A stretch of 64,000 nt of DNA from G965222505 sp965222505 (GTDB taxonomy: Bacteria > Bacteroidota > Rhodothermia > Rhodothermales > DATKEJ01): contig OZ244956.1 of assembly GCA_965222505.1 (NCBI GenBank), positions 4,464,001 to 4,528,000 on the forward strand. The letters are read 5' to 3'. Below are positions 42,341 through 51,466 of the stretch, piece after piece. A model generated the notes under the pieces. That model saw nothing but the letters and a program-made list of their open reading frames with translations, did no database searches and was not told where the DNA came from. The position numbers and the translations under genes were made by a program. Position 1 is the first letter of the stretch; every line of letters starts with the position of its first letter.

Positions 42341-42950
42341 AAAAACCAGGCTCCAATCCCCACTCCCCGGTCCAACGGCCCATCTTGAAATGCGGCCTCG
42401 GCACGTCGCAGAGCACGGCCCGCGCACCCGGGGACCACGGCCCGAAAAACGCGAGGCAGCCGTCCTGGTCTTGTTGTATCCCTGGGAGGATCACCTGGCA
42501 ACCCTGTTGACCGTTCGGCCGAGTACCTTGCGGGACCATGCCGGGCAGGTTTCGTTTCCGGGGGGGCGTCGGGAGGTTGGAGAGACCCTTGAGGAGACGG
42601 CATTGCGTGAGTGCGAGGAAGAGGTGGGTATATCTCGCGCAGATTTGAGCATTCTCGGGACGTTATCTCCCCTTTACATTCCGCCGACCCGTTTTGACGT
42701 ATTGCCTGTTGTGGCGGCTATGCCCCAACGACCGGTTTATACCCTGGATACCCGTGAGGTGGCGCAGGTCCTGGAGGTGCCGGTCCCGCATCTGTTGCAG
42801 CCGGAGACGCGTAAAATAGACACCTGGAATGTACGCGGCACACCGCGCATCATTCCTTACTTCGATGTGGAAGGATACCGGGTATGGGGTGCTACGGCCG
42901 CGATGTTATCCGAATTGCTGGTTGTTTTTCGGGAGCTTACTCTACCGTAA
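42312..42950 (+). CDS. NUDIX hydrolase, CoA-pyrophosphatase-like
   Basis: The 212-residue protein has the Nudix box GGRREVGETLEETALRECEEEVGI (written here as two parts: GGRREVGETLEE and TALRECEEEVGI) and the upstream block LKTRLQSPLPG common to CoA pyrophosphatases. These split CoA or other nucleoside diphosphate linkages with Mg ions. The start is uncertain: TTG 42312 preserves the family N-terminus, but it lies in the triplicated 50-bp unit, so the original start may be lost or lie in another copy. The stop overlaps the convergent DUF4399-like gene by 14 bp. Confidence 0.88.
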   Translation: MPIDHYTTALKTRLQSPLPGPTAHLEMRPRHVAEHGPRTRGPRPEKREAAVLVLLYPWEDHLATLLTVRPSTLRDHAGQVSFPGGRREVGETLEETALRECEEEVGISRADLSILGTLSPLYIPPTRFDVLPVVAAMPQRPVYTLDTREVAQVLEVPVPHLLQPETRKIDTWNVRGTPRIIPYFDVEGYRVWGATAAMLSELLVVFRELTLP

Positions 42951-43407
42951 TCTGGATTTCGCCCCGGTACTGATCGCCGTCCAGGGTGATGTGGGCCCCG
43001 TTGGCGAACTGGAGGCGCAGGGTGTAGGTGCCCGGTTCCAGGGTCAGTTCGGTTTCGGTGGTGCCGGTGCCATAGTGCAGGTGCTGTTCATCTTTGGGAA
43101 TTACCTGGCCGGGTGCAATGAAATCCGTGTTGACCAGAATGTGGAAATGCCCGGAACCGTCCTTGACTTCACCCGATGGTTCGATCACGAGGCCATCGGC
43201 AGCCATCACCACATTGAAGGTGGTGCCGACGGTCGCGCCATCGGTCGGTTCGGCAAAGTAGACCCGTTCGGACGGTTCAGCTTCGGTTAGGGTGGCGTCG
43301 GGGGCTTGGGGCGTTTCATCAATGGTAGGTTGATCAGCCGGGCGGGTGCAGGCGGTGAAGAACAGGCCGGAGACGACCAGGAGCATCAGGAGGGGGCGAA
43401 GGGTCAT
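42937..43407 (-). CDS. DUF4399-like lipoprotein
   Basis: The 156-residue protein has a lipoprotein signal (PLLMLLVVSGLFFTAC, Cys about 18) and a spacer rich in Pro/Thr/Glu. A compact beta-domain follows, containing VYFAEPTDGATVGTTFNVVM, GHFHILVNTDFIAPGQVIP and EQHLHYGTGTTETEL. This is the pattern of a small bacterial domain of unknown function (DUF4399 type). Conserved His residues (GHFHI, HLHYG) suggest metal binding, inferred only. ATG 43407 is chosen so that the signal peptide begins correctly. It is convergent with the NUDIX gene. Confidence 0.85.
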   Translation of the reverse strand: MTLRPLLMLLVVSGLFFTACTRPADQPTIDETPQAPDATLTEAEPSERVYFAEPTDGATVGTTFNVVMAADGLVIEPSGEVKDGSGHFHILVNTDFIAPGQVIPKDEQHLHYGTGTTETELTLEPGTYTLRLQFANGAHITLDGDQYRGEIQITVE

Positions 43408-43520
43408 GTCGAATACAGCGGGGGCTGAGGTTTTGTATTGGAGGATGGTGGTATGCAAGGGGGTCCAAAAATATAACCCATGCACCGGGAAAAACAACTA
43501 TGCCTCCATGGTCTCCCAGG

Positions 43521-46500
43521 TTACCGTGCAACCACCAGCGTACGGATCAGGTACTGGTCCCCTGTCTGTAAGGTATAGGTGTAGGCTCCGCTCGGCAACT
43601 TCGTGCCGTTAAAAAGGATGGTGTGGGTTCCGGCCCGGTGTTGACCTTCGGCCAGCACCCGGACGCGCCGCCCGTGCAAGTCGTACAGGTACAGGCGTAC
43701 ATCCATCTGTTCGGGCAGGGCAAACTGGATGACCGTATCTCCCAGAAATGGATTGGGGTAGTTGCCGAAGAGGACAACCTCGTTGGGGACGTCATCGCAG
43801 GCATTGCCTACGCCGTTCAGATCGGCATCAGCCTGGATGGGGTTGTTCACGGAGGGGCAGTTATCGGCCTCGTTCAGGATGAGGTCCCCGTCGATGTCAG
43901 CATCACATTTGTCGCCCTGGCCGTCTTGGTCCAGGTCGTTTTGCATGGCGTTGGCGAGGCGCGGGCAGTTGTCCGTATCGTTAAAGATGAGGTCCCCGTC
44001 TACGTCGGCATCACACACATCGCCTTCGGTGTCTTCATCCAGGTCTTCCTGATTGGGGTTTGGCACGAGGGGACAGTTGTCGTCTCTGTTGGCAAGGGTA
44101 TCCCCGTCGGCATCGGCATCACAGGGGTCTCCGGTACCGTCCTGGTCGATATCGGATTGGTCCGGGTTTGGCGCGAGGGGACAGTTGTCTGCCGTATTGA
44201 GGGCGCTGTCACCATCGAGGTCATCATCACACAGGTTACCGGTGCCGTCTTGATCCAGGTCGGCCTGATTGGGGTTGATGAGGAGCGGGCAGTTGTCGGT
44301 GGCATCCGGGATGTCATCTCCGTCGGTATCCTGATCACAGGCATCGCCGGCGCCATCTCCGTCGATATCGGATTGGTCCGGGTTGGAGGCAAGGGGGCAG
44401 TTGTCGTCGGTATCGGCGAGGGCATCGCCGTCGTCGTCATCGTCACACAGGTCGCCCTGGCCGTCGTCGTCGATATCGGATTGGTCCGGGTTGGGTGTGG
44501 TCAGGCAGTTGTCGGCATCATCCAGGATGCGGTCGCCGTCGGCATCATTGTCGCAGGCATTGCCCCGGCCGTCGCCGTCGTCGTCGGTCTGGTCTGGATT
44601 GGGGACCAGGGGGCAGTTGTCCGTGTCATCGGCGATGTGGTCGTTATCGTCATCGTCATCGCAAGGGTTGCCCAGTCCATCATTGTCCAAATCTGACTGG
44701 TCTGGATTGGGCTCACTCGGGCAGTTATCATTCAGGTCGAGGTGGGTATCGCTATCGGTATCGCTACAGGCATCCCCGGAGCCATCGCCATTAAAATCGC
44801 CTTGATCGGGGTTGGCGGTCAGCTTGCAGTTGTCGGCGGCATCGCTGATGGTGTCATTGTCGGAATCATCACAGGCATCGCCAAGGCCGTCCGTGTCGAA
44901 GTCGTTTTGGTCGGTATTCGGGTTGAGCCGGCAGTTATCGGCCTGGTCAACCACCCTGTCGTTGTCAGCATCCCCGCAAGCGTCCCCAATGCCGTCGTTG
45001 TTAAAGTCATCCTGGCCCGCATTGCTGGTGGCGGGACAATTGTCTTCGGTATTGAGGATGGCATCGCCGTCGAGATCGGTGTCACAGGCGTCTCCGGTGC
45101 GGTCCCCGTCGAGGTCTTCCTGGTTCGGGTTGGGTTCACTCGGGCAGTTATCCTGGCCGTCGGGCCGTCCATCACCGTCAAAGTCTTCACGGGTCAGGGG
45201 GATGTTGAAGAAGGAGAGGGCCCCTACGCCTCGGGCATTGGTGATCCACCGAATATTGCCCCGCCGGTCTCGTAGGGAGATGCCGAAGGCGCTGCCGGCC
45301 TTGCCGTTGAGGGTGAGCGTCAGGACGCCGCGTTCGCCTCGGGCACTGGACACGCGGGTACTGCTACCGAGGAGAGAGAAGTGCTGTTCGGCCCCGTTTT
45401 GCCACTGGATTGCATCGCCGGGATGCTGAAAGATGAGCCGGATCGAACGGTTGTCCGGGCTGATCAGGGCTTGTTCGATATGCGGTGGTGCTACATCCCG
45501 ACTGGTGCCGTTGTACAGGTCTCTTGCAACCGAGAGAAACGTCTGGTCTCCGATGAGCTTGTAGCCGCCGGAATAGGCATAATGGCAGCCGTCGTGCCCT
45601 GGTACGGCTGTGGTCGAGAGCATGACGACGTCCGGCAGGCCATTGCCCAGTTGCCGTTGCTTATCGCGCCATTCCAGGTTGGCCGCGCTACAGGTGCTTT
45701 CACGGATTTGGTAGATATAAAATTTTTCAATACCCCGGTAATCGCTTTTGAATCCGTTATAGAGGGCGCGGAACCGGCTGGCATAATCGGAAGGACTGCG
45801 GGTGCCGTCGGATTCTCCGTGGTACCAGAACACGGCCCGGATGTCTCGGTGGACGCCCGCCTGTTGGGCACGGTAGAGCATCTGGCCGTAGTAGGAATTC
45901 AGGTCCAGGGGGTTGCCGCGCCGGGCCAGGTCTTCAATGTTTCGGCCCCCGACGGAGCCGTTGATGATGTTGACGGGGATGCCGTACGTGTCATAAATAC
46001 GTTTGCCCAGGCGAAGCGCCCATTGCCCGACCACGCCCCGCCCGGCGCGGCTCGATCCACGGGCGGTATGCCAACTGCGGTCGTTGCGGACCGCAGCACC
46101 ATCATGTTCTGAGGTGCCGAATGTGCGGACGTTGGGATGCTGGTTTTCATTGGCACTGCCCTGGTAATCGAGGGCTTCGCCGTTGGATTGGCCGTACACT
46201 AGGTAGTTGTCCCCGGCAACTACATTACCGGCTTTATGGAGCAGGGTTTGGCCGTTGGGGCCATCGGCATAGATGGCAATGTCGTAGGCGCGGGGGCCGG
46301 CCATGATTTCCGCTTCCAGGCTGAAGGAGGCCGAGGACGAGACGGCATTGGGTCCGGCAGGTGCCGTTGAAGGTGTATAGGTAAGGGCCTGAGATTGCTC
46401 TGCAATCAGTACCCCTTCCTGTCGAAATTGAACCGAAATGCGTTCGATGCCCGGTGTGGTCAGCAGGCCCGAAATGGGGACGCGGGCCGTGTTGGTGGCC

Positions 46501-46622
46501 AGGTCACGAGGATAAAGCTGGTTATCCTGGGGGAATTCAGAAAACGAAGCAGTTTGCCCCCATGCCACAAGGGGCAGCCAAAGCACAGCCGAAAGGGTCC
46601 ATGCAAAACGAACGCGTTGCAT
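43521..46622 (-). CDS. Secreted SGNH-esterase-like protein with thirteen thrombospondin type-3 repeats and sorting domain
   Basis: The 1033-residue protein has a signal peptide (MQRVRFAWTLSAVLWLPLVAWGQ). A domain of about 350 residues follows with SGNH/sialate-acetylesterase blocks: VYGQSNGEA (Ser nucleophile), GSVGGRNIE, FWYHGESDG, and HDGCHYAYSGGYKL with a likely Asp/His pair. A linker leads to thirteen calcium-binding TSP3 repeats (DNCPxxxNPDQxDxDxDGxGDxCD), and the end (NYPNPFLGDTVIQF to YLIRTLVVAR) is a type IX sorting domain. It probably deacetylates a glycan at the cell surface on a calcium-stiffened stalk. ATG 46622 is preferred to 46646. Confidence 0.9.
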   Translation of the reverse strand: MQRVRFAWTLSAVLWLPLVAWGQTASFSEFPQDNQLYPRDLATNTARVPISGLLTTPGIERISVQFRQEGVLIAEQSQALTYTPSTAPAGPNAVSSSASFSLEAEIMAGPRAYDIAIYADGPNGQTLLHKAGNVVAGDNYLVYGQSNGEALDYQGSANENQHPNVRTFGTSEHDGAAVRNDRSWHTARGSSRAGRGVVGQWALRLGKRIYDTYGIPVNIINGSVGGRNIEDLARRGNPLDLNSYYGQMLYRAQQAGVHRDIRAVFWYHGESDGTRSPSDYASRFRALYNGFKSDYRGIEKFYIYQIRESTCSAANLEWRDKQRQLGNGLPDVVMLSTTAVPGHDGCHYAYSGGYKLIGDQTFLSVARDLYNGTSRDVAPPHIEQALISPDNRSIRLIFQHPGDAIQWQNGAEQHFSLLGSSTRVSSARGERGVLTLTLNGKAGSAFGISLRDRRGNIRWITNARGVGALSFFNIPLTREDFDGDGRPDGQDNCPSEPNPNQEDLDGDRTGDACDTDLDGDAILNTEDNCPATSNAGQDDFNNDGIGDACGDADNDRVVDQADNCRLNPNTDQNDFDTDGLGDACDDSDNDTISDAADNCKLTANPDQGDFNGDGSGDACSDTDSDTHLDLNDNCPSEPNPDQSDLDNDGLGNPCDDDDDNDHIADDTDNCPLVPNPDQTDDDGDGRGNACDNDADGDRILDDADNCLTTPNPDQSDIDDDGQGDLCDDDDDGDALADTDDNCPLASNPDQSDIDGDGAGDACDQDTDGDDIPDATDNCPLLINPNQADLDQDGTGNLCDDDLDGDSALNTADNCPLAPNPDQSDIDQDGTGDPCDADADGDTLANRDDNCPLVPNPNQEDLDEDTEGDVCDADVDGDLIFNDTDNCPRLANAMQNDLDQDGQGDKCDADIDGDLILNEADNCPSVNNPIQADADLNGVGNACDDVPNEVVLFGNYPNPFLGDTVIQFALPEQMDVRLYLYDLHGRRVRVLAEGQHRAGTHTILFNGTKLPSGAYTYTLQTGDQYLIRTLVVAR

Positions 46623-47017
46623 TCTTTTTGGGTTACATACGTCCATGTGAGGTCGTTCCTACGCCGGGTTTGCGCATTTCACATCCCGCAACCGCACATG
46701 TCCATCACGCTATCCAGGCGTTCATTCGCCTGAAGGGCGCTCAAAGTGGTAAGGGAATCTTCCTGGCTTGCCTCAAAACAGACCGGAAGGACAGCGGCAA
46801 ATTTAAGGCACACGCGCAAAGAACTGAAATCAAAGGAGAAGATTTTCCTTGAAAATGCAAAAGAATAATCCAATTAAGTGCGGGAACGTCAGGCAAAGGC
46901 AGGGCATTTGTACTTATCGACTGATGTTACGCAACTTGTCGTCCACTGGGTGCCGTGCGATAATGTTGAAAGGCCCAAGATTGCGTAACATGCGACACCC
47001 CGCTGACCGACCCATGC
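46623..47017. other. Divergent intergenic region with inverted repeat
   Basis: The gap between the minus-strand esterase gene and the plus-strand polymerase gene shows no supported gene. GTTACGCAA (46926-46934) and TTGCGTAAC (46981-46989) are exact inverses around 46 bp, resembling a single-unit remnant of family B. Promoters for both genes should lie here, but none is convincing by eye. Confidence 0.5.
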
Positions 47018-49390
47018 ATGCCTCAAAACACCCTTCCGGCTGATGTTGCCCTTTTCGGACAGGATGCGACCTCGCACCTCGTTGCGCTGCATCCCGTGCG
47101 GGGCGACGATGAACGTGCCCCGGCGCGGATGCGGTTGTACCGTCGCCCAACATCATCGGTCGTGGAGGTAGAAGACGTACCGTTTTACCCTTTCTTTTTT
47201 TTGGCCGAGATGGACCTGATGAAGGGGTTTGCCCGGCAACGGTTCAAGTTTCAGCACTTGTCAGGCGAAGGGTATTATCAGTACCTGGTCATTTTCTTCA
47301 CCTTTCGGGATTATTGGGATGCCGTGCGGCATGTTCAGGAAGCGGCGGGGGGGGAACGACGGCGGCCCGAACAACTCTACCTTATCCCAAATCCGGCTAT
47401 GCAATACCTCATGCAGACCGGCCGGACGCTGTTCAAGGACATGGCCTATGAGGATCTACACCGGATGCAGCTCGACATTGAGGTGGCCACCTCCGACTCC
47501 TTTCCCGATGCCCGCAGGCCGAAGGACGAGATTATCATTGTGGCCCTGTCGGACAATCGGGGGTGGAAACACCTGATCGAAGGGCGGACCCAATCGGAAC
47601 GGGCCATTCTGGAAACACTGGTCGAGGTGATTCGGGAGAAAGACCCGGACGTGATCGAAGGACACAACATCTTTGCCTTCGATTTTCCCTATCTCATGAC
47701 GCGGTGTGAGCGACTGGGCGTGTCCTTTGCCATCGGGCGAGATGGGTCAAGACCTCGTACGTTTTCGTCCAGTATCCGGTTTGCCGAGCGGATGGTGGAT
47801 TTTCCAGCGCTGGACATTGCGGGGCGGCACGTGGTGGACACCTATTTTCAGGTGATGGGCTACGATGTATTCAAACGCAACATGCCGGGCTACGGCCTGA
47901 AGGTGGCGGCCCAATATTTCGGCTTTGCCGCGCCCAACCGGACCTACATCGAAGGCGATCAACTGACCCGCGTCTGGCAAGACGACCCGGAGCAGGTACT
48001 GGCCTATGCGCTGGATGATGTAATCGAAACCGAACGTTTGGCCCGGCACCTCTCCGGCTCTACCTTTTACCTGACGCAGATGGTGCCTATGCCGTACGGA
48101 CAGGTGGCGCGTACGGGGCCGGCAGCCAAGATCGAGAGCCTGTTTGTGCGGGAGTATCTCAGGCAAAAACACAGCCTGCCCAAAAGCCAATGGGGGAGTC
48201 AGGCGATGGGGGGGTATACGGATGTGTTTGTCACCGGTGTGGTTGGCCCCGTCGTCTATGCCGACGTCGAGAGCCTGTACCCATCCATCATGCTTAACTA
48301 TGATGTCAAACCGGCATCGGATGCGCTGGACCTGTTCCCGGGTTTGCTTCAACGCCTGACGGATCTGCGCTTTGAAGCCAAGCGCAGCATGAAAACCGCG
48401 CCCACCCTGGAGGCGCGTGGGGAGTTGGATGCACGGCAGACCTCATACAAAAATCTGATCAACTCTTTTTACGGCATGTTGGGCTTCAGCCTGGCGTTGT
48501 TTAACGATTTTGCCGAAGCCGACCGGGTGGCAGCTACCGGCCAGGACCTGCTGCGCCGCATGATGCGGGAAATCCGAAAGGCGAATGGGACGGTGATTGA
48601 GGTGGATACGGATGGGGTCCTGTTCATTCCGCCGAAACACATCAAGGAAGAAACCGAAGAACGGGCGTTTGTGGCACAAATTAGTGCGGCCATGCCGGAG
48701 GGTATCCGCATCGGGTTCGATGGGCGCTTCCGCAAGATGCTATCGTACAAGAAGAAGAACTATGCGTTGCAATCCTATGCGGGCAAGCTGAAGTTTAAAG
48801 GTTCGTCGCTGGTCTCTCGGTCCAGCGAACGGTTTGGCCGCCGGTTTGTGAGCGATGCCATCAAGTTATTGGTGGAGGAAGACGTCACAGGCTTGCACGA
48901 CTTATACATGCAAACCGCCGAGCGCATCCGGCGGCACGACTGGACCGTAGAGGATTTTGCCCGCCGGGAAACCCTGAAGGAAAATGTGGCCCAGTATCAG
49001 GAAGATGTACAAGCCGGTCGGCGTACGCGGGCAGCGTCCTACGAAGTGGCCTTGGCGCGGATGCGCGAGACCGGCCAGCCGGTGCAAAAAGGCGACCGAA
49101 TCCTGTACTACCTCACCGGCAATGCCCCGAACGTGGTGGCCTTTGAAAACGCCCGGTTGGTCGAAGCGTGGGACCCGGCGCATCCGGACGAAAACACGTT
49201 CTACTACCTCAAGCGCCTCGCCGAATTTGCCCGAAAGTTTGAGCCCTTCTTTAGTCCTTTTGATTTCAGGCAGGTCTTCCCCGCCGACGCTCACGGCCAG
49301 ACCAGCCTGTTCGGCACCTCATTATCGGACATACGCCTTCAACGCCACGAGCGGGCCATTGAAGACGTACAGGATGATGTGCCCTTTTAA
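47018..49390 (+). CDS. DNA polymerase family B
   Basis: The 790-residue protein has a proofreading exonuclease and a polymerase domain in B-family order. Exo I is DIEVATS (Asp153, Glu155), Exo II is GHNIFAFDFPYL and Exo III is YALDDVIET. Polymerase motif A is ADVESLYPSIM (Asp416), motif B KNLINSFYG (Lys478) and motif C EVDTDGV (Asp530/Asp532). The length is close to E. coli Pol II, but the sequence is of the branch found in Bacteroidota and archaea-like polymerases. It probably works in repair or lesion bypass. ATG 47018 is used; another ATG four bases earlier is out of frame. The stop lies in a family F heptamer element. Confidence 0.95.
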   Translation: MPQNTLPADVALFGQDATSHLVALHPVRGDDERAPARMRLYRRPTSSVVEVEDVPFYPFFFLAEMDLMKGFARQRFKFQHLSGEGYYQYLVIFFTFRDYWDAVRHVQEAAGGERRRPEQLYLIPNPAMQYLMQTGRTLFKDMAYEDLHRMQLDIEVATSDSFPDARRPKDEIIIVALSDNRGWKHLIEGRTQSERAILETLVEVIREKDPDVIEGHNIFAFDFPYLMTRCERLGVSFAIGRDGSRPRTFSSSIRFAERMVDFPALDIAGRHVVDTYFQVMGYDVFKRNMPGYGLKVAAQYFGFAAPNRTYIEGDQLTRVWQDDPEQVLAYALDDVIETERLARHLSGSTFYLTQMVPMPYGQVARTGPAAKIESLFVREYLRQKHSLPKSQWGSQAMGGYTDVFVTGVVGPVVYADVESLYPSIMLNYDVKPASDALDLFPGLLQRLTDLRFEAKRSMKTAPTLEARGELDARQTSYKNLINSFYGMLGFSLALFNDFAEADRVAATGQDLLRRMMREIRKANGTVIEVDTDGVLFIPPKHIKEETEERAFVAQISAAMPEGIRIGFDGRFRKMLSYKKKNYALQSYAGKLKFKGSSLVSRSSERFGRRFVSDAIKLLVEEDVTGLHDLYMQTAERIRRHDWTVEDFARRETLKENVAQYQEDVQAGRRTRAASYEVALARMRETGQPVQKGDRILYYLTGNAPNVVAFENARLVEAWDPAHPDENTFYYLKRLAEFARKFEPFFSPFDFRQVFPADAHGQTSLFGTSLSDIRLQRHERAIEDVQDDVPF

Positions 49391-49453
49391 TTGGTGATTT
49401 GATATTGGATGTCTGAAAATATCAAATCACCAATTATCAATAACAAATCACCA
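49390..49453. repeat. Family F heptamer element with 17-bp perfect stem, between convergent genes
   Basis: ATTGGTGATTTGATATT (49390-49406) and AATATCAAATCACCAAT (49418-49434) are exact inverses with an 11-bp loop. Further units ATTATCA, ATAACAA, ATCACCA follow. It starts at the polymerase stop codon and ends 6 bp before the aquaporin stop, so it could also act as a transcription barrier. Confidence 0.85.
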
Positions 49454-49458
49454 ATCTG

Positions 49459-50097
49459 TCAGCTTTCCTGCATCTTAAACACCACAGCCGCTAACGCGCC
49501 GCCGACGAAGGGGCCGACGAGGTAGAGCCAGATGTTCGAGAAGGAAGAGGCGTTGCCGGAGATCAGTTCCGTCAGGATGGGACCTGTGCCGACGGCGGGG
49601 TTAAACGCACCACCAGAGACGGGGCCTGCGGCATAGGCGGCGGCCAGCACGGTAAAGCCAATCGCGAGGCCGTAGTACGAATTACCCTGGGTGGAAGGAT
49701 CATCAGAGACAGCGGTGTTGAGGACCACCAGAACCAGCGCAAAGGTAAAGATAATTTCTGCGCCGAGGGCATGCATGGCACTATAGCCTACGCCCGGGCT
49801 TGGAGCAAACGTACCCCCCGTGAGCCACCAACTGACCAGGGCGGCCAGAATTGCCCCGACGAGTTGGAAGACCATGTATTTGATGGCTTCGCCGGTGTCC
49901 ATTTTGCCTGTCATCAGGATGCCAAGCGTAACTGCCGGGTTATAGTGGGCACCGGAAACATGCCCGCCCATATAGACCATCACCATCAGGATGGTGCCGA
50001 TGGCAATGGGGGCAAATTGGGTTTGATGGCTCACAACAAGGCCGATGACGAGCACGAGGAAAAACGTGCCGATGAGTTCGGTGATGTATTTTTTCAT
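49459..50097 (-). CDS. Aquaporin/glycerol facilitator (MIP family)
   Basis: The 212-residue membrane protein has six transmembrane helices and the two half-helix pore motifs HYNPAVT and AFNPAVG. The intact NPA boxes and short length are typical of MIP channels. The selectivity filter cannot be read with confidence, so water or small-solute specificity is open. ATG 50097 starts MKKYITELIGTFFLV; the upstream ATG at 50130 would add eleven unlikely residues. Confidence 0.95.
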   Translation of the reverse strand: MKKYITELIGTFFLVLVIGLVVSHQTQFAPIAIGTILMVMVYMGGHVSGAHYNPAVTLGILMTGKMDTGEAIKYMVFQLVGAILAALVSWWLTGGTFAPSPGVGYSAMHALGAEIIFTFALVLVVLNTAVSDDPSTQGNSYYGLAIGFTVLAAAYAAGPVSGGAFNPAVGTGPILTELISGNASSFSNIWLYLVGPFVGGALAAVVFKMQES

Positions 50098-50330
50098 GGT
50101 ACTGCCGGGAAGGTTGGTGTGAGGGCGCATTAGGCCCTTGAAGTGGGTAAGCTGTGCGGATGTGGTGAAGCACGCAGGTCAAGTATACGTAAGGCAGATA
50201 AGAGTTACAATGGGGGGCCTCACTGCGTTCGCGGGGGTTGGCTCGCTGACGCTCGCGGTGGCTCTACCTTCAAATTAGAGTCATCCGTAAGCGACGCACT
50301 GCCCCTATCGACCGTAGGGAACCGGTTTCA
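50098..50330. other. Non-coding gap upstream of the aquaporin gene
   Basis: I see no gene or clear repeat here. Short GC-rich palindromic stretches such as TTGGCTCGCTGACGCTCGCGG occur in parts; this is the promoter region of the aquaporin gene on the minus strand. Confidence 0.4.
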
Positions 50331-51251
50331 TTACAGTGCGGAATCCAAGTCCTGGATCAGTTGGGCGGTGCGGCGGGTACGGCCTTCGCGTAGGAGGTGA
50401 TACGGGGTGTCATACATCTGATCCAGAGGGAAGGTATAGGCGTCGGGGTGCGAAATGACAGGGAAGGAAAGGCCTTGTCGAAGTCGCTGGTCCGTGTCTT
50501 CTATTTTGGATTGATGGTTGGTAAAGAAGGCTTCATAGAGAGGGGCATAGGAGAGGTAGACCGTGGCCCCCTGGGCTTCGGCATGGGCTGCGAAAGCATT
50601 CAGGGCTTCGACGGCTGCCTCGCGAAAGGGTACCTCTTCCTGAAAAAGGGCACGGGGGTCGAGGTTGGTTTCGAGGTCGAGGTGGGTGGTGAGGTCGCCG
50701 TATTGGTTAAACCCGTCGCGGCGGTAGACTTCGTTTTCGAGGCTTGGTACGCCGGTGCGGAGGTAACCGTTAAACTTCATCTGCATGATGAGCATGAAGT
50801 TGCTCGTGATGTTGCGCCACTCGCCGAGGGTCTTGACGTCCTTGATGAGGCGGGGGTAATGTTGAAGGAGCACCACCATGCCTTCACTGCCGTAGTAGAG
50901 GTCGTAGTACATTTCATACTCGAAGGCGATGACCACTACATCCCCGGCTCTTACATGGGGTTTGGCTTCTTCCAGCATATACGGCATCCCGGAGGCTTTC
51001 GACAGGCCCATGTTCACGACCGGCATCCCGGTGGTCTCGGCCAGGGCTTCACTGTCCACACTAAATGCCAGATTGGACCCCCCGACGAGCATCAGTTTCG
51101 GCGAGGCCGTTTCCGAAGCCAGCCGAATTTTGTCGGCCGTTGTGGCCTGGTAAGCATTCGGATTGTTCGGAATGAGCACCCAGTTGATGAGGGCACAGGC
51201 CGCGAGGACCAGTACGGTAAGGAGGGTGAGTTTTCCGAAGAAACGAAGCAT
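50331..51251 (-). CDS. SGNH/AlgX-like membrane-anchored protein next to MBOAT
   Basis: The 306-residue protein has an N-terminal membrane anchor (KLTLLTVLVLAACALINWVL) and an alpha/beta domain with the opening LMLVGGSNLAFSVDSEALA, where GGSN may hold an SGNH-type Ser. VVNMGLSKASGMPYMLEE and a final His-Pro-Asp (ISHPDAYTF) plus DTPYHL resemble the acyltransferase partner proteins (AlgJ/AlgX/DltD-like) that pair with MBOAT enzymes. It lies directly downstream of the MBOAT gene, so it probably completes acyl transfer to an extracytoplasmic polymer. ATG 51251 is used; the long upstream frame is repeat DNA. Confidence 0.82.
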   Translation of the reverse strand: MLRFFGKLTLLTVLVLAACALINWVLIPNNPNAYQATTADKIRLASETASPKLMLVGGSNLAFSVDSEALAETTGMPVVNMGLSKASGMPYMLEEAKPHVRAGDVVVIAFEYEMYYDLYYGSEGMVVLLQHYPRLIKDVKTLGEWRNITSNFMLIMQMKFNGYLRTGVPSLENEVYRRDGFNQYGDLTTHLDLETNLDPRALFQEEVPFREAAVEALNAFAAHAEAQGATVYLSYAPLYEAFFTNHQSKIEDTDQRLRQGLSFPVISHPDAYTFPLDQMYDTPYHLLREGRTRRTAQLIQDLDSAL

Positions 51252-51258
51252 AGTCTGG

Positions 51259-51421
51259 TTAGTTGTACGCCCGCTTTGCGGGCTCATTGTTAGTTGTACG
51301 CTCCCTTCGGTCGCTGGTTGTTGTTTAACTACTAACAACAAGCGAGCGCCTGAGCATTGATCCGCAATGCGGCCTGCCATGCATTCCGCGAGCGTACCAC
51401 TAACAACAAGCGAGCGCCTGA
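51259..51421. repeat. Composite repeat between the acyltransferase genes
   Basis: TTAGTTGTACGC occurs at 51259 and 51290. The 23-bp stretch ACTAACAACAAGCGAGCGCC plus TGA occurs at 51331 and 51399. The two motifs are partly inverse (TTAGTTGT versus ACTAACAA), so this is an elaborated inverted element. It fills the gap between the two minus-strand genes and may also carry the promoter of the downstream one. Confidence 0.75.
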
Positions 51422-51466
51422 CCCTTGGCAATGCGGTCTACCGATCTCTCCGCGAGCGTACGACCC

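Noticed and set aside
43623..45275. Plus-strand frames of 350 and 177 residues rich in Val/Gly/Ile
   Set aside because: They are the antisense of the Asp-rich thrombospondin-3 repeats; the regular repeat explains the lack of stops.
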